From NCBI GenBank assembly GCA_040394735.1, contig JBEBRR010000080.1:1-16665 (forward strand): a stretch of DNA of 16,665 nt, written 5' to 3'. The position numbers and the translations under genes were made by a program. Origin of the DNA: Leadbetterella byssophila_A (GTDB lineage: Bacteria > Bacteroidota > Bacteroidia > Cytophagales > Spirosomataceae). Below are positions 7,358-15,370 of the stretch, piece by piece. How positions within the stretch are numbered: the stretch's first letter is position 1; every line of letters begins with the position of its first letter. The notes under the pieces were generated by a model, which saw nothing but the letters and a program-made list of their open reading frames with translations, was not told the DNA's origin and made no database searches.

Positions 7358-8109
7358 TTGAAGTAAAAGATATATCACGGTCTTACGGGGAGAAGATCAT
7401 TCTTGATGAAGTATCGGTAACTATCCCGAAAGGAAAGGTCACGTCGCTGATCGGCAGCAACGGAGCGGGTAAAAGTACGCTGCTGTCGATTATCAGCCGC
7501 CTGCTGAAACAAAACGGGGGAACGGTGCTGCTGGATTCCCGGGATATTGAAGCATATAAAACCCGTATCCTGGCGCAGCATTTATCGATATTGAAGCAGG
7601 CGAACCATACAGACCTGAAGCTGACCGTCCGCGAGCTGGTAAGCTTCGGGCGCTTTCCCTATTCCCAGGGCCGGCTGACCGCTGCTGATGAGGAACAGGT
7701 AGATCAGGCTATCTGTTATCTGAATCTCCAGGAGATAGCCGGTCAGTATATGGATGAGCTTAGCGGAGGGCAGAAACAGCGGGCTTTTCTGGCCATGGTG
7801 GTGGCCCAGGATACCGACTACATCCTGCTGGATGAACCCCTGAACAATCTCGACATGAAGCATGCCGTACAGATCATGAAAACCCTCCGAAAACTGTGCG
7901 ATGAAAGGGGGAAAACGATCGTTATGGTCATTCACGATATCAATTTTGCATCGCAGTATTCCGATTTCATAGTGGCCCTGAAAGACAGCCGGGTGGCCTT
8001 CTTTGATACGGCAGACCGCGTGATTGTGCCGGAGGTGCTGCAAAAGGTGTTTGACATGGATTTCAAAATTGTAGAAACAGACGGAAAGAAAATTTGTAAT
8101 TACTATTAA
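7354..8109 (+). CDS. Ferric siderophore ABC transporter ATP-binding protein (VctC/CeuD/YclP-like)
   Basis: A 251-residue ABC ATPase with all core motifs intact: Walker A GSNGAGKST (residues 34-42), signature LSGGQ (136-140), Walker B ILLDEP with D160 and catalytic E161, D-loop NNLD, and switch H194 in VIHDINFA. It hydrolyses ATP in the cytoplasm to drive uptake through the two permeases. The FGRFPYSQGRLT segment after the Q-loop is typical of FepC-like ferric-siderophore and haem ATPases. It overlaps permease 2 by four bases, and the binding protein follows after five bases. Confidence 0.95.
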   Translation: MIEVKDISRSYGEKIILDEVSVTIPKGKVTSLIGSNGAGKSTLLSIISRLLKQNGGTVLLDSRDIEAYKTRILAQHLSILKQANHTDLKLTVRELVSFGRFPYSQGRLTAADEEQVDQAICYLNLQEIAGQYMDELSGGQKQRAFLAMVVAQDTDYILLDEPLNNLDMKHAVQIMKTLRKLCDERGKTIVMVIHDINFASQYSDFIVALKDSRVAFFDTADRVIVPEVLQKVFDMDFKIVETDGKKICNYY

Positions 8110-8114
8110 TAAAG

Positions 8115-9035
8115 ATGAAAAATATCCTGAAAATTTCAGCGCTGGCTTTGGCCGTCGCTTTAACAGCCTGTAACAAAGGCTCTGACGGCAACGCCGGAGA
8201 TACGCTCACCGTCATTCATGAACTCGATACCGTACAGGTCAGGACTTCGCCAAAACGGGTGGTGGCCCTGGATTACGTGAGCCTGGAAAACCTGGATGTG
8301 CTCGGCATAAAAGTGCTGGGCGTTCCGAAAGAGCATTTGCCGCATCATCTGGCCAAATACAGGGATGACCCGGAGGTAGCCGACTTGGGCTCGGTGAAAG
8401 AGGTGAATTTTGAGAAGCTGGCGGCGCTGAACCCTGAAGTGATCTTTATGTCGGAAAGACTGGAAAGTTCCTATCCGGAGCTCAAAAAAATTGCGCCTAC
8501 TGTATTTATCAAGATCAGCCAGGATGATTTTCTGAACTCATTCCGGGAGAAAACCCGTATCTTCGGTACTATTTTCGGAAAGGAAAAGGAAGTAGATGCC
8601 GAGTTGGGCCGGATTGACGATAAGATCAAAGAGGCCCGGGAGAAAATCGAAGGCTCGGGCGGGAAAGGGCTGATCACTCTTTATAACGGCGGTAAATTTA
8701 CGGCTTACGGCAAAGGGTCGCGGTTCGGGTTTATTCACGAAGCGCTTGGCGTAAAGCCGGCCGTGGATAACCTGGAGGTATCAAGACACGGACAGCCCGT
8801 TTCCAGTGAATTTATTCAGCAAACCAACCCGGATTATCTCTTTGTAATAGACCGGGGCGCCGTGGTAAACAAAAAAGCAGCCGATAAATCGGAAATCGAG
8901 AATGTGCTGGTGCAACAGACTAACGCTTACAAAAACGGGAAGGTCATTTACCTTAACCCGGAGATATGGTACCTGGCCGGAGGCGGAATACTATCCGTAG
9001 CGGCTATGGTAGATGAAGTAGAGAAGGCATTTTAA
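8115..9035 (+). CDS. Siderophore-binding lipoprotein of the ABC importer (CeuE/VctP/YclQ-like)
   Basis: This 306-residue protein has a lipoprotein signal with lipobox LTAC and lipidated Cys19, followed by a TroA/FepB-type periplasmic binding fold (about 47-300: SPKRVVALDYVSLENLDVLG at the start, GLITLYNGGKFTAYGKGSRF in the second lobe). It would capture the ferric siderophore and deliver it to the permeases. His225 (SRHGQPVSSEF) and Tyr286 (PEIWYLAGGG) sit in contexts matching, as I recall, the His227 and Tyr288 iron ligands of Campylobacter CeuE; the separation of 61 residues is the same. This points to tetradentate catecholate complexes. It is the fourth gene of the operon. Lipid anchoring in the inner-membrane outer leaflet is the usual arrangement but is inferred here. 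Confidence 0.93.
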   Translation: MKNILKISALALAVALTACNKGSDGNAGDTLTVIHELDTVQVRTSPKRVVALDYVSLENLDVLGIKVLGVPKEHLPHHLAKYRDDPEVADLGSVKEVNFEKLAALNPEVIFMSERLESSYPELKKIAPTVFIKISQDDFLNSFREKTRIFGTIFGKEKEVDAELGRIDDKIKEAREKIEGSGGKGLITLYNGGKFTAYGKGSRFGFIHEALGVKPAVDNLEVSRHGQPVSSEFIQQTNPDYLFVIDRGAVVNKKAADKSEIENVLVQQTNAYKNGKVIYLNPEIWYLAGGGILSVAAMVDEVEKAF

Positions 9036-9098
9036 ATAGCCCCACAGACGCCCGGATCTGTATTTGGGTATCCGTGGTGCACACTAAACCCGATAATC

Positions 9099-9902
9099 AT
9101 GAAAACCAGAATCATCAGAAATGTTTTACGGCTGAAGAAAAAGGAATACATCACCCCGCACCTTATACGGGTGATCCTGGAGGGCGATGCCGTGGAAGAA
9201 TATAAAGACTGTACGCCGGGGAATAATAACAAGATCTTTATTCCGCCCGCCGGGGTCAGAGAGGTACATTTTCCGGAGTACAATGAAGAGCTGGAAATCT
9301 GGCTGCACCCGGAGCCCCATCTTGTACCTTCTGTACGAACCTATACCCACCGGGCCATTGACCTGGAAAAGAACGAAATGGTGATTGACTTTGTACATCA
9401 CGGTGAAAATGGCCCGGCCTCGCGCTGGGCCATTCACGCACAGCCCGGTGATGAGCTGGGAGTAGCCATGAAGGCGGTAACGAAAGAGCTGGTTCCGCGC
9501 ACCGGCCACTACCTGCTGGCAGGCGATGCCACGGCCATTCCCGTGCTGAGCTGTATTCTGGAATCTTTGCCGGCGCCGGCTTCGGGGGTTTGCGTAATAG
9601 AAGTGCATGGTCCGGAAGATGAGCTCCGGATCCGTACGGCAGCCGATATCCGCTTCGTGTGGCTGCATAACCCGCATCCTGAAAAGGAAAGTAAGCTGGC
9701 GGGCACAGTGAAAGAGCTGGAACTGCCCGAGCGGAACCGGTTTGCATACATAGCTGCAGAATACCGTACTGTGAAAGAGCTGCGGGAATACCTCCGGGAT
9801 AAGAACTGGTCAAAAGAAGAGTTTTATGCTTTTTCTTACTGGAAAGCCGGAGTGGCTGAAGACCAGTCGGCGCAGGAACGCAGGGCAGAACGGGAAAGAT
9901 AA
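9099..9902 (+). CDS. Siderophore-interacting protein, FAD-dependent ferric-siderophore reductase (ViuB-like)
   Basis: This 267-residue cytoplasmic protein has no signal peptide. The N-terminal FAD-binding half contains RTYTHR (residues 80-85), the SIP-family version of the flavin motif RxYTxR, followed by DFVHHGENGPASRWA, also characteristic. The C-terminal NAD(P)H-binding half has the GDATAIP motif (142-148) and ends with the family signature YWKAG. Such enzymes reduce iron(III) in imported siderophores so that iron(II) is released. It lies 63 bases after the binding protein, probably in the same transcript; I see no good promoter in the gap. The charged tail after YWKAG (SAQERRAERER) is probably disordered. 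Its presence completes the import-and-release pathway. Confidence 0.93.
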   Translation: MKTRIIRNVLRLKKKEYITPHLIRVILEGDAVEEYKDCTPGNNNKIFIPPAGVREVHFPEYNEELEIWLHPEPHLVPSVRTYTHRAIDLEKNEMVIDFVHHGENGPASRWAIHAQPGDELGVAMKAVTKELVPRTGHYLLAGDATAIPVLSCILESLPAPASGVCVIEVHGPEDELRIRTAADIRFVWLHNPHPEKESKLAGTVKELELPERNRFAYIAAEYRTVKELREYLRDKNWSKEEFYAFSYWKAGVAEDQSAQERRAERER

Positions 9903-9978
9903 GATTTGCCCAGGAAAGATTAATTCATCACACAAGAATGGGGTAATAAGTCAGGAGTAAGTAAAGAATTCCTTTAAC

Positions 9979-10012
9979 TTTGAGGAAGCGAAGTCAATTC
10001 TGCTTATGTTTG
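9979..10012 (+). promoter_or_regulatory. Promoter candidate for the beta-barrel-like protein gene
   Basis: TTTG (9979-9982) and TATGTTTG (10005-10012, fits TAnnTTTG) are separated by 22 bases, within the Bacteroidota range. This predicts a start near 10018 and a leader of about 44 bases before the ATG at 10062. The TTTG is itself part of a second TAnnTTTG match (9975-9982). Confidence 0.5.
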
Positions 10013-10039
10013 CAGGCAGACCGTGTAACCTTTATGTAA

Positions 10040-10054
10040 TAAGTTAGCAACTTA
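10040..10054 (+). repeat. Perfect short inverted repeat just before a start codon
   Basis: TAAGTT-AGC-AACTTA, six perfect pairs around a three-base centre, ends 7 bases before the ATG at 10062. It could be an operator or a small hairpin limiting ribosome access. The stem is AT-rich and weak as RNA, so function is unproven. Confidence 0.4.
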
Positions 10055-10061
10055 CTTTATA

Positions 10062-11276
10062 ATGAATAAAATAACCCGAAACTTCTTTATCCTCTTACTT
10101 CTGTATTTCTCTGCTTTATGGTGTAACGCACAGATTGTCTACGAAAAAGGCTACTTTGTAGATAATGAAGGTAAAAGAATAAATTGCCTGATCCGGAATG
10201 TGGAATGGCTGAATAACCCGGTAAAATTTGAGTTTAAACTCACTGAAAACGCAGAAAGAAAGACTGGGGTAATTGACTCAGTAGCTGAATTCGGAGCAGA
10301 GGGTTCTTTCAGGTATCTTCGCAGACAGGTCAAAATTGATACCTCAAGTACCAATCTCAGGTTTATTAGTGCCAACAGGAATCCCGAATACAGTGAGCAG
10401 CTGGTTTTTCTGAAAGTGCTGGAGGAGGGAGAAGCCTCTCTTTACATGTACAGATGGGGTGCAGGAACCCGTTATTTTTATAGTTTGAAAAATAACGAAG
10501 AGGTTAACCAGTTAATTTCCAAACAGTACAGAAACCCGCAGGGAGCTTTGATGACCAATGACGCTTATAAGCAGCAACTTTTGTTCCTTACCCAATGTGA
10601 AGCTATAAAATCTTCGGCTGTGGAAAGGGTTTACTTCGGAGAAAAAGATTTAATGAAGCTATTCAGAAAGTATAACCATTGCGGAGAGGATCTGTCTGAG
10701 GGAGAGAGGAATAAGGGCTGGGAGTGGCATATCGGTTTACGAACCGGGGTCAGCCTGGCAGAGTTAGAACTGGTAAACCTGGTTTTCAGCTCCACGAACA
10801 TCGGGTTGGAGAAGAAATATGCCCCCCGTTACGGGCTGGAGACTGAATTGGTATTTCCTTTTAATAAGAAAAAATGGGCAATGGCCCTCGAACTGACCTA
10901 TCTCCGGTTCAGGTCAACCGCCGGCCCCAGCAACTCTTATCTCCTGGAAGGAGATTTCAGTTACCTTAATTATATTCTGGGTGTGCGTCATTTCTTCTAC
11001 CTGAATAAGCATTCGAAGTTATTTGTGGCCCCCTATTTAGGAACAGCCACCTCTTTAAGCTCTAAAATAGACTTCATAAGGGCCAATGGTGAGACTGCCT
11101 TTTCCATACCGGTAAAATCAGGAGTCAGCTTTGGTGCTGGCGCAGGGTATAAGTTTAATGACCGGATCAGTTTAGAAATCCGCTACATGGGGCCGCGAAG
11201 CTCATTTTTCGCTTTGGATTCTTACAATGCCGTTTACAATGAAACTAACTTAACTTTCGGTTACAATCTGTTTTGA
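10062..11276 (+). CDS. Exported protein with C-terminal outer-membrane beta-barrel-like domain, unknown function
   Basis: This 404-residue protein has a signal peptide (residues 1-23, ending CNAQ). Residues about 24-205 form a mixed domain beginning YEKGYFVDNEGKRINC. Residues about 220-404 are alternating aromatic/polar strands (GWEWHIGLRTGVSL; YGLETELVFPF; MALELTYLRFRS; APYLGTATSL; GAGAGYKFNDRISLEIRY) ending in an aromatic residue (TFGYNLF), typical of small outer-membrane barrels. Bacteroidota encode a family of about 400-residue proteins of this shape; I recall some entries misnamed as tRNA modification GTPases, but there is no GTPase motif here. I cannot assign a function. It has its own promoter candidate and is followed by a decayed copy of itself. 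The start fits the signal peptide. Confidence 0.85.
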   Translation: MNKITRNFFILLLLYFSALWCNAQIVYEKGYFVDNEGKRINCLIRNVEWLNNPVKFEFKLTENAERKTGVIDSVAEFGAEGSFRYLRRQVKIDTSSTNLRFISANRNPEYSEQLVFLKVLEEGEASLYMYRWGAGTRYFYSLKNNEEVNQLISKQYRNPQGALMTNDAYKQQLLFLTQCEAIKSSAVERVYFGEKDLMKLFRKYNHCGEDLSEGERNKGWEWHIGLRTGVSLAELELVNLVFSSTNIGLEKKYAPRYGLETELVFPFNKKKWAMALELTYLRFRSTAGPSNSYLLEGDFSYLNYILGVRHFFYLNKHSKLFVAPYLGTATSLSSKIDFIRANGETAFSIPVKSGVSFGAGAGYKFNDRISLEIRYMGPRSSFFALDSYNAVYNETNLTFGYNLF

Positions 11277-11280
11277 ACCC

Positions 11281-11477
11281 GGAATGAAGGCAAAAGAATA
11301 AATTGCCTCATGGGGAATGGTTGAATAATCCGGTAAAATTTGAGTTTAAGTGTTCTGAAAATACCGAAAAGCAGACGACGGTATATGGCTCCTATGATTA
11401 GTTCTTTTGGCTTATTTTATGGGAAAGCTGTGCATCACGAAACTAATCTTACCCTTGGTTATAATTTATTCAAATAA
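11281..11477 (+). pseudogene. Decayed, internally deleted copy of the preceding 10062-11276 gene
   Basis: The first part (about 11281-11385) closely matches the upstream gene around 10165-10270 (shared GGTAAAATTTGAGTTTAA and AAAAGAATAAATTGCCT), with a 7-base deletion that breaks the frame. The last part (about 11389-11477) translates in one frame as PMISSFGLFYGKAVHHETNL then TLGYNLFK and a stop, matching the upstream C-terminus (ETNLTFGYNLF). Everything between, about 300 codons, is missing, as are the signal peptide and start. This is the remnant of a tandem paralog that diverged and then lost its middle. The rest of the gap (11478-11590) shows no gene and no convincing promoter or terminator. 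Confidence 0.82.
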
Positions 11478-11590
11478 AGTAGCCCGGGTCTTAAAAGAAA
11501 AAATACCTCACTCCGAAAGAAGCCTTCTCATTTGCGCGTTAACAAGAAAATGATGAAATTTACGTTTTCTAAAGGCTTAAATGATTCACC

Positions 11591-13216
11591 ATGCGGATAC
11601 TGGCTTTTCTCTTTTTCTTTTCAGCGGTGGCATGGGGGCAGACCCGGCCCGGCCCTGCAGCGGGAGAAAGCACCTTTACGGAAGGCATGATGTTTTTTGT
11701 ACTGGAAGATTATGCCGGGGCGCTGAAACGCTTTGAGACCTTCGTGAAGGTGAATGAGAAATCCGCGGCCGGATTTTATATGAAATCCAGGGCAGAAAGT
11801 GCGCTGGAGCAACATGCAAAAGCAGAGGTAAGCGCGGCAGAAGCGGTAGAGCTTGACCGCAGCAGTCCTTATTTCCTTCAGAACTATGCCGGCATTCTCC
11901 GGAAAAATCATAAAAACAGGGAAGCGCAGAATGCCTGGCGCGAGCTGATCCGCCTCAGACCCGCACAAATGGAGGCCTATTATCACCTGCTGGAACTTCA
12001 GGCGGATGCGGGAGAATCAAAAGAGGCGCTGAAAACCCTGGAGTTGGCCGAAAAGCAATTCGGTACCTCTGAAAAAATCACCAAAGCACGCCAGCTGATC
12101 CTTCTGAAAGAAAATAAAGTGGAGGCGGCCATAAAAGAAGGCAATAAGCTGACCGAAGCCAACCCGGAATTTGTACTTAACCAGGCCGCCATACTGATCA
12201 GTAACCAGCAAAGAAAAGAAGCTGTGAAACTTCTGGAAGAAGCGGTTACGGCACACCCCGACCTTACAGATGCCTACGGCCTGCTCAGTGAACTTTATAC
12301 CGGTGAAAAAAATAAGCAGGCATCTCTGCAGCTGATGGATAAGGTATTGCAGCAGACCGCATTTCCTTATTCGCTGAAAGTAAATGTGCTGGGAAATCAT
12401 TTAAAGGCTTTTGGGAACGATGTTACTGACCTGGAGCCCCTGCTGGAAAAAGCACAGGCCCTAACGGCGGCTTACCCTGATCAGGCCCGGGCTTATCTTT
12501 ATACCGGTGACATCAGTTTCCGGATGGGGAAATCTTTGCAGGCCCGTGAGCAGTATAGTAAAGCCGTAGCCTTGGATAAAAATCAGTTTGAAGTGTGGCT
12601 GGCCCTGCTTCAGATTCATTATAACCTGGGCGATTTCGCCCGCCTGGAAAAAGATGCCGATAATGCCACGGTTTATTTCCCGAACCAGCCGTTGATCTGG
12701 CTGTATCTGGGACTGGCACAGGTACAAAATCATGAACCTGATGACGCTGAAATAGCCTTTGAAGAAGCGCTTCGGCTGGGAGCAGATGCTATGATCAAAG
12801 CAGGAGCGGAAGCCGGGATGGCAGAAGTAAAAGGGGGAGAAGACCTGGAGGCCCTGGTGAGAGCACACCCGGAAAATCCTTATGTGCAATATCTCTTTGC
12901 CAGGAAATCCCTGGCTTCCCACCCGGAAACCGCTCTGAAGCTTGCCGCAGAACTAAGCGGTAAACACCCGGAAAATAATTTCTATAAAGTACTTTTTGCC
13001 CGGGCTTTGCTGTCAGTTAAGAAGGCGGAAGATGCCCTGAAAACACTGGAATTCATCCGGCCGGAAGAGGCCTTGCTGAGCGCTGACTATTTTGATGCAA
13101 AGGGGGATGCGCTCGCAGCTCTGGGAAAATCTGCCGAGGCCCGGGAAGAATGGGAAAAAGCTTTACAACTGGATAAAACGAACAAAACCATCCAGGAAAA
13201 AATAAAACAGATCTGA
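11591..13216 (+). CDS. Periplasmic tetratricopeptide-repeat protein
   Basis: This 541-residue protein starts with a signal peptide (residues 1-17, ending VAWGQ) with no lipobox. The rest is almost wholly TPR-type helical pairs, for example MMFFVLEDYAGALKRFETFV near the start, LLSELYTGEKNKQASLQLMD in the middle and KGDALAALGKSAEAREEWEK at the C-terminus. TPR arrays serve as binding scaffolds; no catalytic domain is visible. It overlaps the DUF4292 lipoprotein gene by one base (TGATG at 13214-13218) and heads a run with an EnvC-like protein. As I recall, this TPR/DUF4292/EnvC-like order is common in Bacteroidota, which suggests a shared role in envelope assembly. The exact partner is unknown. 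The start is supported by the signal peptide. Confidence 0.88.
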   Translation: MRILAFLFFFSAVAWGQTRPGPAAGESTFTEGMMFFVLEDYAGALKRFETFVKVNEKSAAGFYMKSRAESALEQHAKAEVSAAEAVELDRSSPYFLQNYAGILRKNHKNREAQNAWRELIRLRPAQMEAYYHLLELQADAGESKEALKTLELAEKQFGTSEKITKARQLILLKENKVEAAIKEGNKLTEANPEFVLNQAAILISNQQRKEAVKLLEEAVTAHPDLTDAYGLLSELYTGEKNKQASLQLMDKVLQQTAFPYSLKVNVLGNHLKAFGNDVTDLEPLLEKAQALTAAYPDQARAYLYTGDISFRMGKSLQAREQYSKAVALDKNQFEVWLALLQIHYNLGDFARLEKDADNATVYFPNQPLIWLYLGLAQVQNHEPDDAEIAFEEALRLGADAMIKAGAEAGMAEVKGGEDLEALVRAHPENPYVQYLFARKSLASHPETALKLAAELSGKHPENNFYKVLFARALLSVKKAEDALKTLEFIRPEEALLSADYFDAKGDALAALGKSAEAREEWEKALQLDKTNKTIQEKIKQI

Positions 13217-13992
13217 TGCGAATTTACCACATACTGACCGTTCTGCTTATTCTTATAATGGCATCCTGCCGTTCAGGAAAGTTGCAGAAAAAAGGAATAG
13301 ACCTGGGGAAGACCCCGGCAGATTCTACCGTTCTTCACAATGATTTTGCGGTGGCCGAACCCCGGTTTACCGAGCTCCGTTTCAAGTCGGAAGCCGACAT
13401 TTCATCGGCTGCGTTATCCCAGAAATTTCCCGTAACTTTTCATATCCGGAAAGATTCCATCATCTGGGCGTCAGTTTCAATAGGACTGGAGCTGGGCCGG
13501 GCAAAAATTACAAAGGATTCCCTGTTTTTTTTAGACAGATTTAACCGAAAAGCCTATATTGGAACCTGGGAAGAGCTGAGCCGGGCATCCGGGTTTGATC
13601 TGAACTACTCTCTGCTGCAGGCGCTGCTTACCGGGGGGATGCTGTTTCCTGCCGGAGAGGGAGACCAGGTGGAGCCCGGAAGCACCGTATCACAGATCCG
13701 CCAGGTGAGGAACGGAGTCTCCTTTGAGAGCCGGGTAGATAATTCGGTCAATAAGCTTTTTGAGGTAACCGGAGAAGATCCGCGTAACGGGTCGAAGCTG
13801 GAACTGGGCTTCAGCCGCTTTGTGACCCGGAATGACCAGTTGATCCCGTCGGTTATTTCGATGCTGCTTACCGGAAAGAGCAATGCCCGGCTGGAGATTA
13901 CTCATTCCCGGATTGAGTTTGCAGAAGAAGGACTGAGTTTTTCCTTTAGCGTGCCCGCAAGTTATAAAACAGAGCCGCTTCCCGGAATTTAG
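13216..13992 (+). CDS. DUF4292 family lipoprotein
   Basis: This 258-residue protein has a lipoprotein signal with lipobox MASC and lipidated Cys18. The mature part is mainly beta-strand-like (TELRFKSEADISS; KFPVTFHIRKDSIIWASVS; KLELGFSRFV; NARLEITHSRIEF) with a helical stretch containing LNYSLLQALLTGGMLFP. Sequence, length and gene position fit the DUF4292 family of Bacteroidota. The strand pattern and the DSIIWASVSIGLELGRA segment recall LolA/LolB-type open barrels that carry lipoproteins, so a role in lipoprotein or lipid handling is a reasonable but unproven guess. It shares one base with the TPR gene, and the EnvC-like gene follows after five bases, so translation is probably coupled. It has no tRNA, enzyme or transport motif of its own. 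Confidence 0.85.
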   Translation: MRIYHILTVLLILIMASCRSGKLQKKGIDLGKTPADSTVLHNDFAVAEPRFTELRFKSEADISSAALSQKFPVTFHIRKDSIIWASVSIGLELGRAKITKDSLFFLDRFNRKAYIGTWEELSRASGFDLNYSLLQALLTGGMLFPAGEGDQVEPGSTVSQIRQVRNGVSFESRVDNSVNKLFEVTGEDPRNGSKLELGFSRFVTRNDQLIPSVISMLLTGKSNARLEITHSRIEFAEEGLSFSFSVPASYKTEPLPGI

Positions 13993-13997
13993 AAATT

Positions 13998-15362
13998 ATG
14001 AGATTAACATTTATATTACTGTTGGTAGCGGTTTCGTCTGTTTTCGGACAGACACAGAAGAGTCGTGCGGCTTTAGAGGCGGAAAAGAAAGAGAACCTGG
14101 AAAGAATAGAACAGGTAAAGAAGATCCTGGGCCAGACCCAGAAAGAAAAACGTACATCGCTCAGCCAGGCACAGGCTCTTCAGCGGCAGATAGAAAACCA
14201 GGAGAAGAAAATATCTCTTGCCCAGCAGGATTTCAACCTTATTCAGAGGGAAATGGCGGAAAACCTGGCCACGCAGGACACCCTCCGCCGCGAGCTGGGT
14301 ACCCTGCAGAAAGAATATGCGGAAATCATTGTGCGGGAAGCCAAAAACAGCAGAAAGCTGACCCGGCTGGGCTTTCTTTTTTCATCTACCTCACTGACCG
14401 AGCTGTTTATGCGTTACAAATACCTGAAACAGTACGCGGAAAACAGGAAAGGGAAATTTGAAAAGATAAAGAGCCTGACCGAAGCCCTGAAAAAACGGCA
14501 GGCTGAGCTGGCCGAGGGCAAGGTAAAGCAGGCTAATGTGATTCAGCAGGTGTCTGAAGACAAAAAAGGGCTGGATGACCTGAAGCAGAAGCAGGACCAG
14601 GTTGTGAGGGAGCTTACCTCGAAAGAAGGACAGCTGAAAACCGAGTTGAAAAAGCAACAGGATGCCCTAAGACGCCTGAACTCCGTGATCTCGGTGGCCA
14701 TTGCCAAAGAGCGCGCGGCGCGTAAGGCCGAAGAGGAGGCCAAGGCGCGGGAGGCGGCCCGTAAGAAGGCCGAGGAGGCTGCCCGTCTGGAAGCCGAGCG
14801 GAAGGAAGCCGAGCGGCGGAGAGCAGAAGCGGCGAAGTCTTCAGGAAAAACAGCAGAAGAGGTACCGCCTCCCAAAGCTGAAACCGCGCCTAAACGTGAA
14901 GAGGCACCTGTGCCGGTAGCCGAACCTACCCGGTCAGAAGTGGCTACCGTGGCTACAGGCAAATTCAGTGCAGCTAAAAACCGGCTTTCGTGGCCGGCAA
15001 GCGGCTTTATATCCAGTAAATTCGGAGTGAGAGACCATGCCGTTCTCAAAGGGATCAAGGTAGATAACCATGGCGTGGATATCCGTACAGCTCCGGGAGC
15101 CGAGGTACGTTCGGTATTTGAAGGGGTGGTGCTGGATATATCGGAAATTCCCGGGCTGAACTACGTGGTAGCCGTGCAGCACGGCGATTATTATACTGTA
15201 TATGCTAACCTGGCCAGTGTGGCGGTACGTGTAAATCAGAAAGTGACCGGAAGAGAGATCATCGGAACCGTAGCAGAAAAAGACGGTGTTCCCGAGATCA
15301 ACTTCCAGGTGTGGCATAATTTTACCAAACTTAATCCTGAGCTCTGGCTGGGATCCAAATAA
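13998..15362 (+). CDS. EnvC-like murein hydrolase activator: coiled coil plus degenerate LytM/M23 domain
   Basis: This 454-residue protein has a signal peptide (1-17, ending VFGQ) and a long coiled coil (about 20-235). A segment made almost only of Ala, Glu, Lys and Arg follows (about 236-282), then a Pro/Ala linker and a C-terminal LytM (peptidase M23) domain (about 330-454, SGFISSKFGVRDH). The zinc ligands are lost: the first His of HxGxD is Asn357 (only Asp361 remains), and the usual HLH is Glu433-Ile-Asn435. It therefore cannot act as a zinc endopeptidase. E. coli EnvC has the same coiled-coil plus inactive LytM plan and activates cell-wall amidases at division, so I infer an activator or scaffold role. 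It follows DUF4292 by five bases and precedes panB by eight. Automatic pipelines may label it a peptidase. Confidence 0.9.
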   Translation: MRLTFILLLVAVSSVFGQTQKSRAALEAEKKENLERIEQVKKILGQTQKEKRTSLSQAQALQRQIENQEKKISLAQQDFNLIQREMAENLATQDTLRRELGTLQKEYAEIIVREAKNSRKLTRLGFLFSSTSLTELFMRYKYLKQYAENRKGKFEKIKSLTEALKKRQAELAEGKVKQANVIQQVSEDKKGLDDLKQKQDQVVRELTSKEGQLKTELKKQQDALRRLNSVISVAIAKERAARKAEEEAKAREAARKKAEEAARLEAERKEAERRRAEAAKSSGKTAEEVPPPKAETAPKREEAPVPVAEPTRSEVATVATGKFSAAKNRLSWPASGFISSKFGVRDHAVLKGIKVDNHGVDIRTAPGAEVRSVFEGVVLDISEIPGLNYVVAVQHGDYYTVYANLASVAVRVNQKVTGREIIGTVAEKDGVPEINFQVWHNFTKLNPELWLGSK

Positions 15363-15370
15363 CCATCGGT

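Noticed and set aside
9036..9098. Gap between binding protein and reductase examined for a promoter or terminator
   Set aside because: Only a weak CGGAT/ATCCG pairing with a long loop and no TAnnTTTG match; the reductase is most simply read as part of the uptake transcript.
9126..9813. Two overlapping minus-strand open frames opposite the siderophore-interacting protein gene
   Set aside because: Shadows of a well-supported coding region; neither has a plausible domain or start context.
11519..11579. Inverted repeat AAGCCTT/AAGGCTT upstream of the TPR gene as a terminator or operator
   Set aside because: Only 7 pairs with a loop of more than 40 bases and no T-run; chance is the simpler explanation. 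A nearby TACGTTTT is a poor -7 match with no -33 element at proper spacing.
14701..14860. Repetitive GC-rich stretch considered as a DNA repeat array
   Set aside because: It is in-frame coding sequence for an Ala/Glu/Lys/Arg-rich helix of the EnvC-like protein, with no regular nucleotide unit or CRISPR-like spacing.
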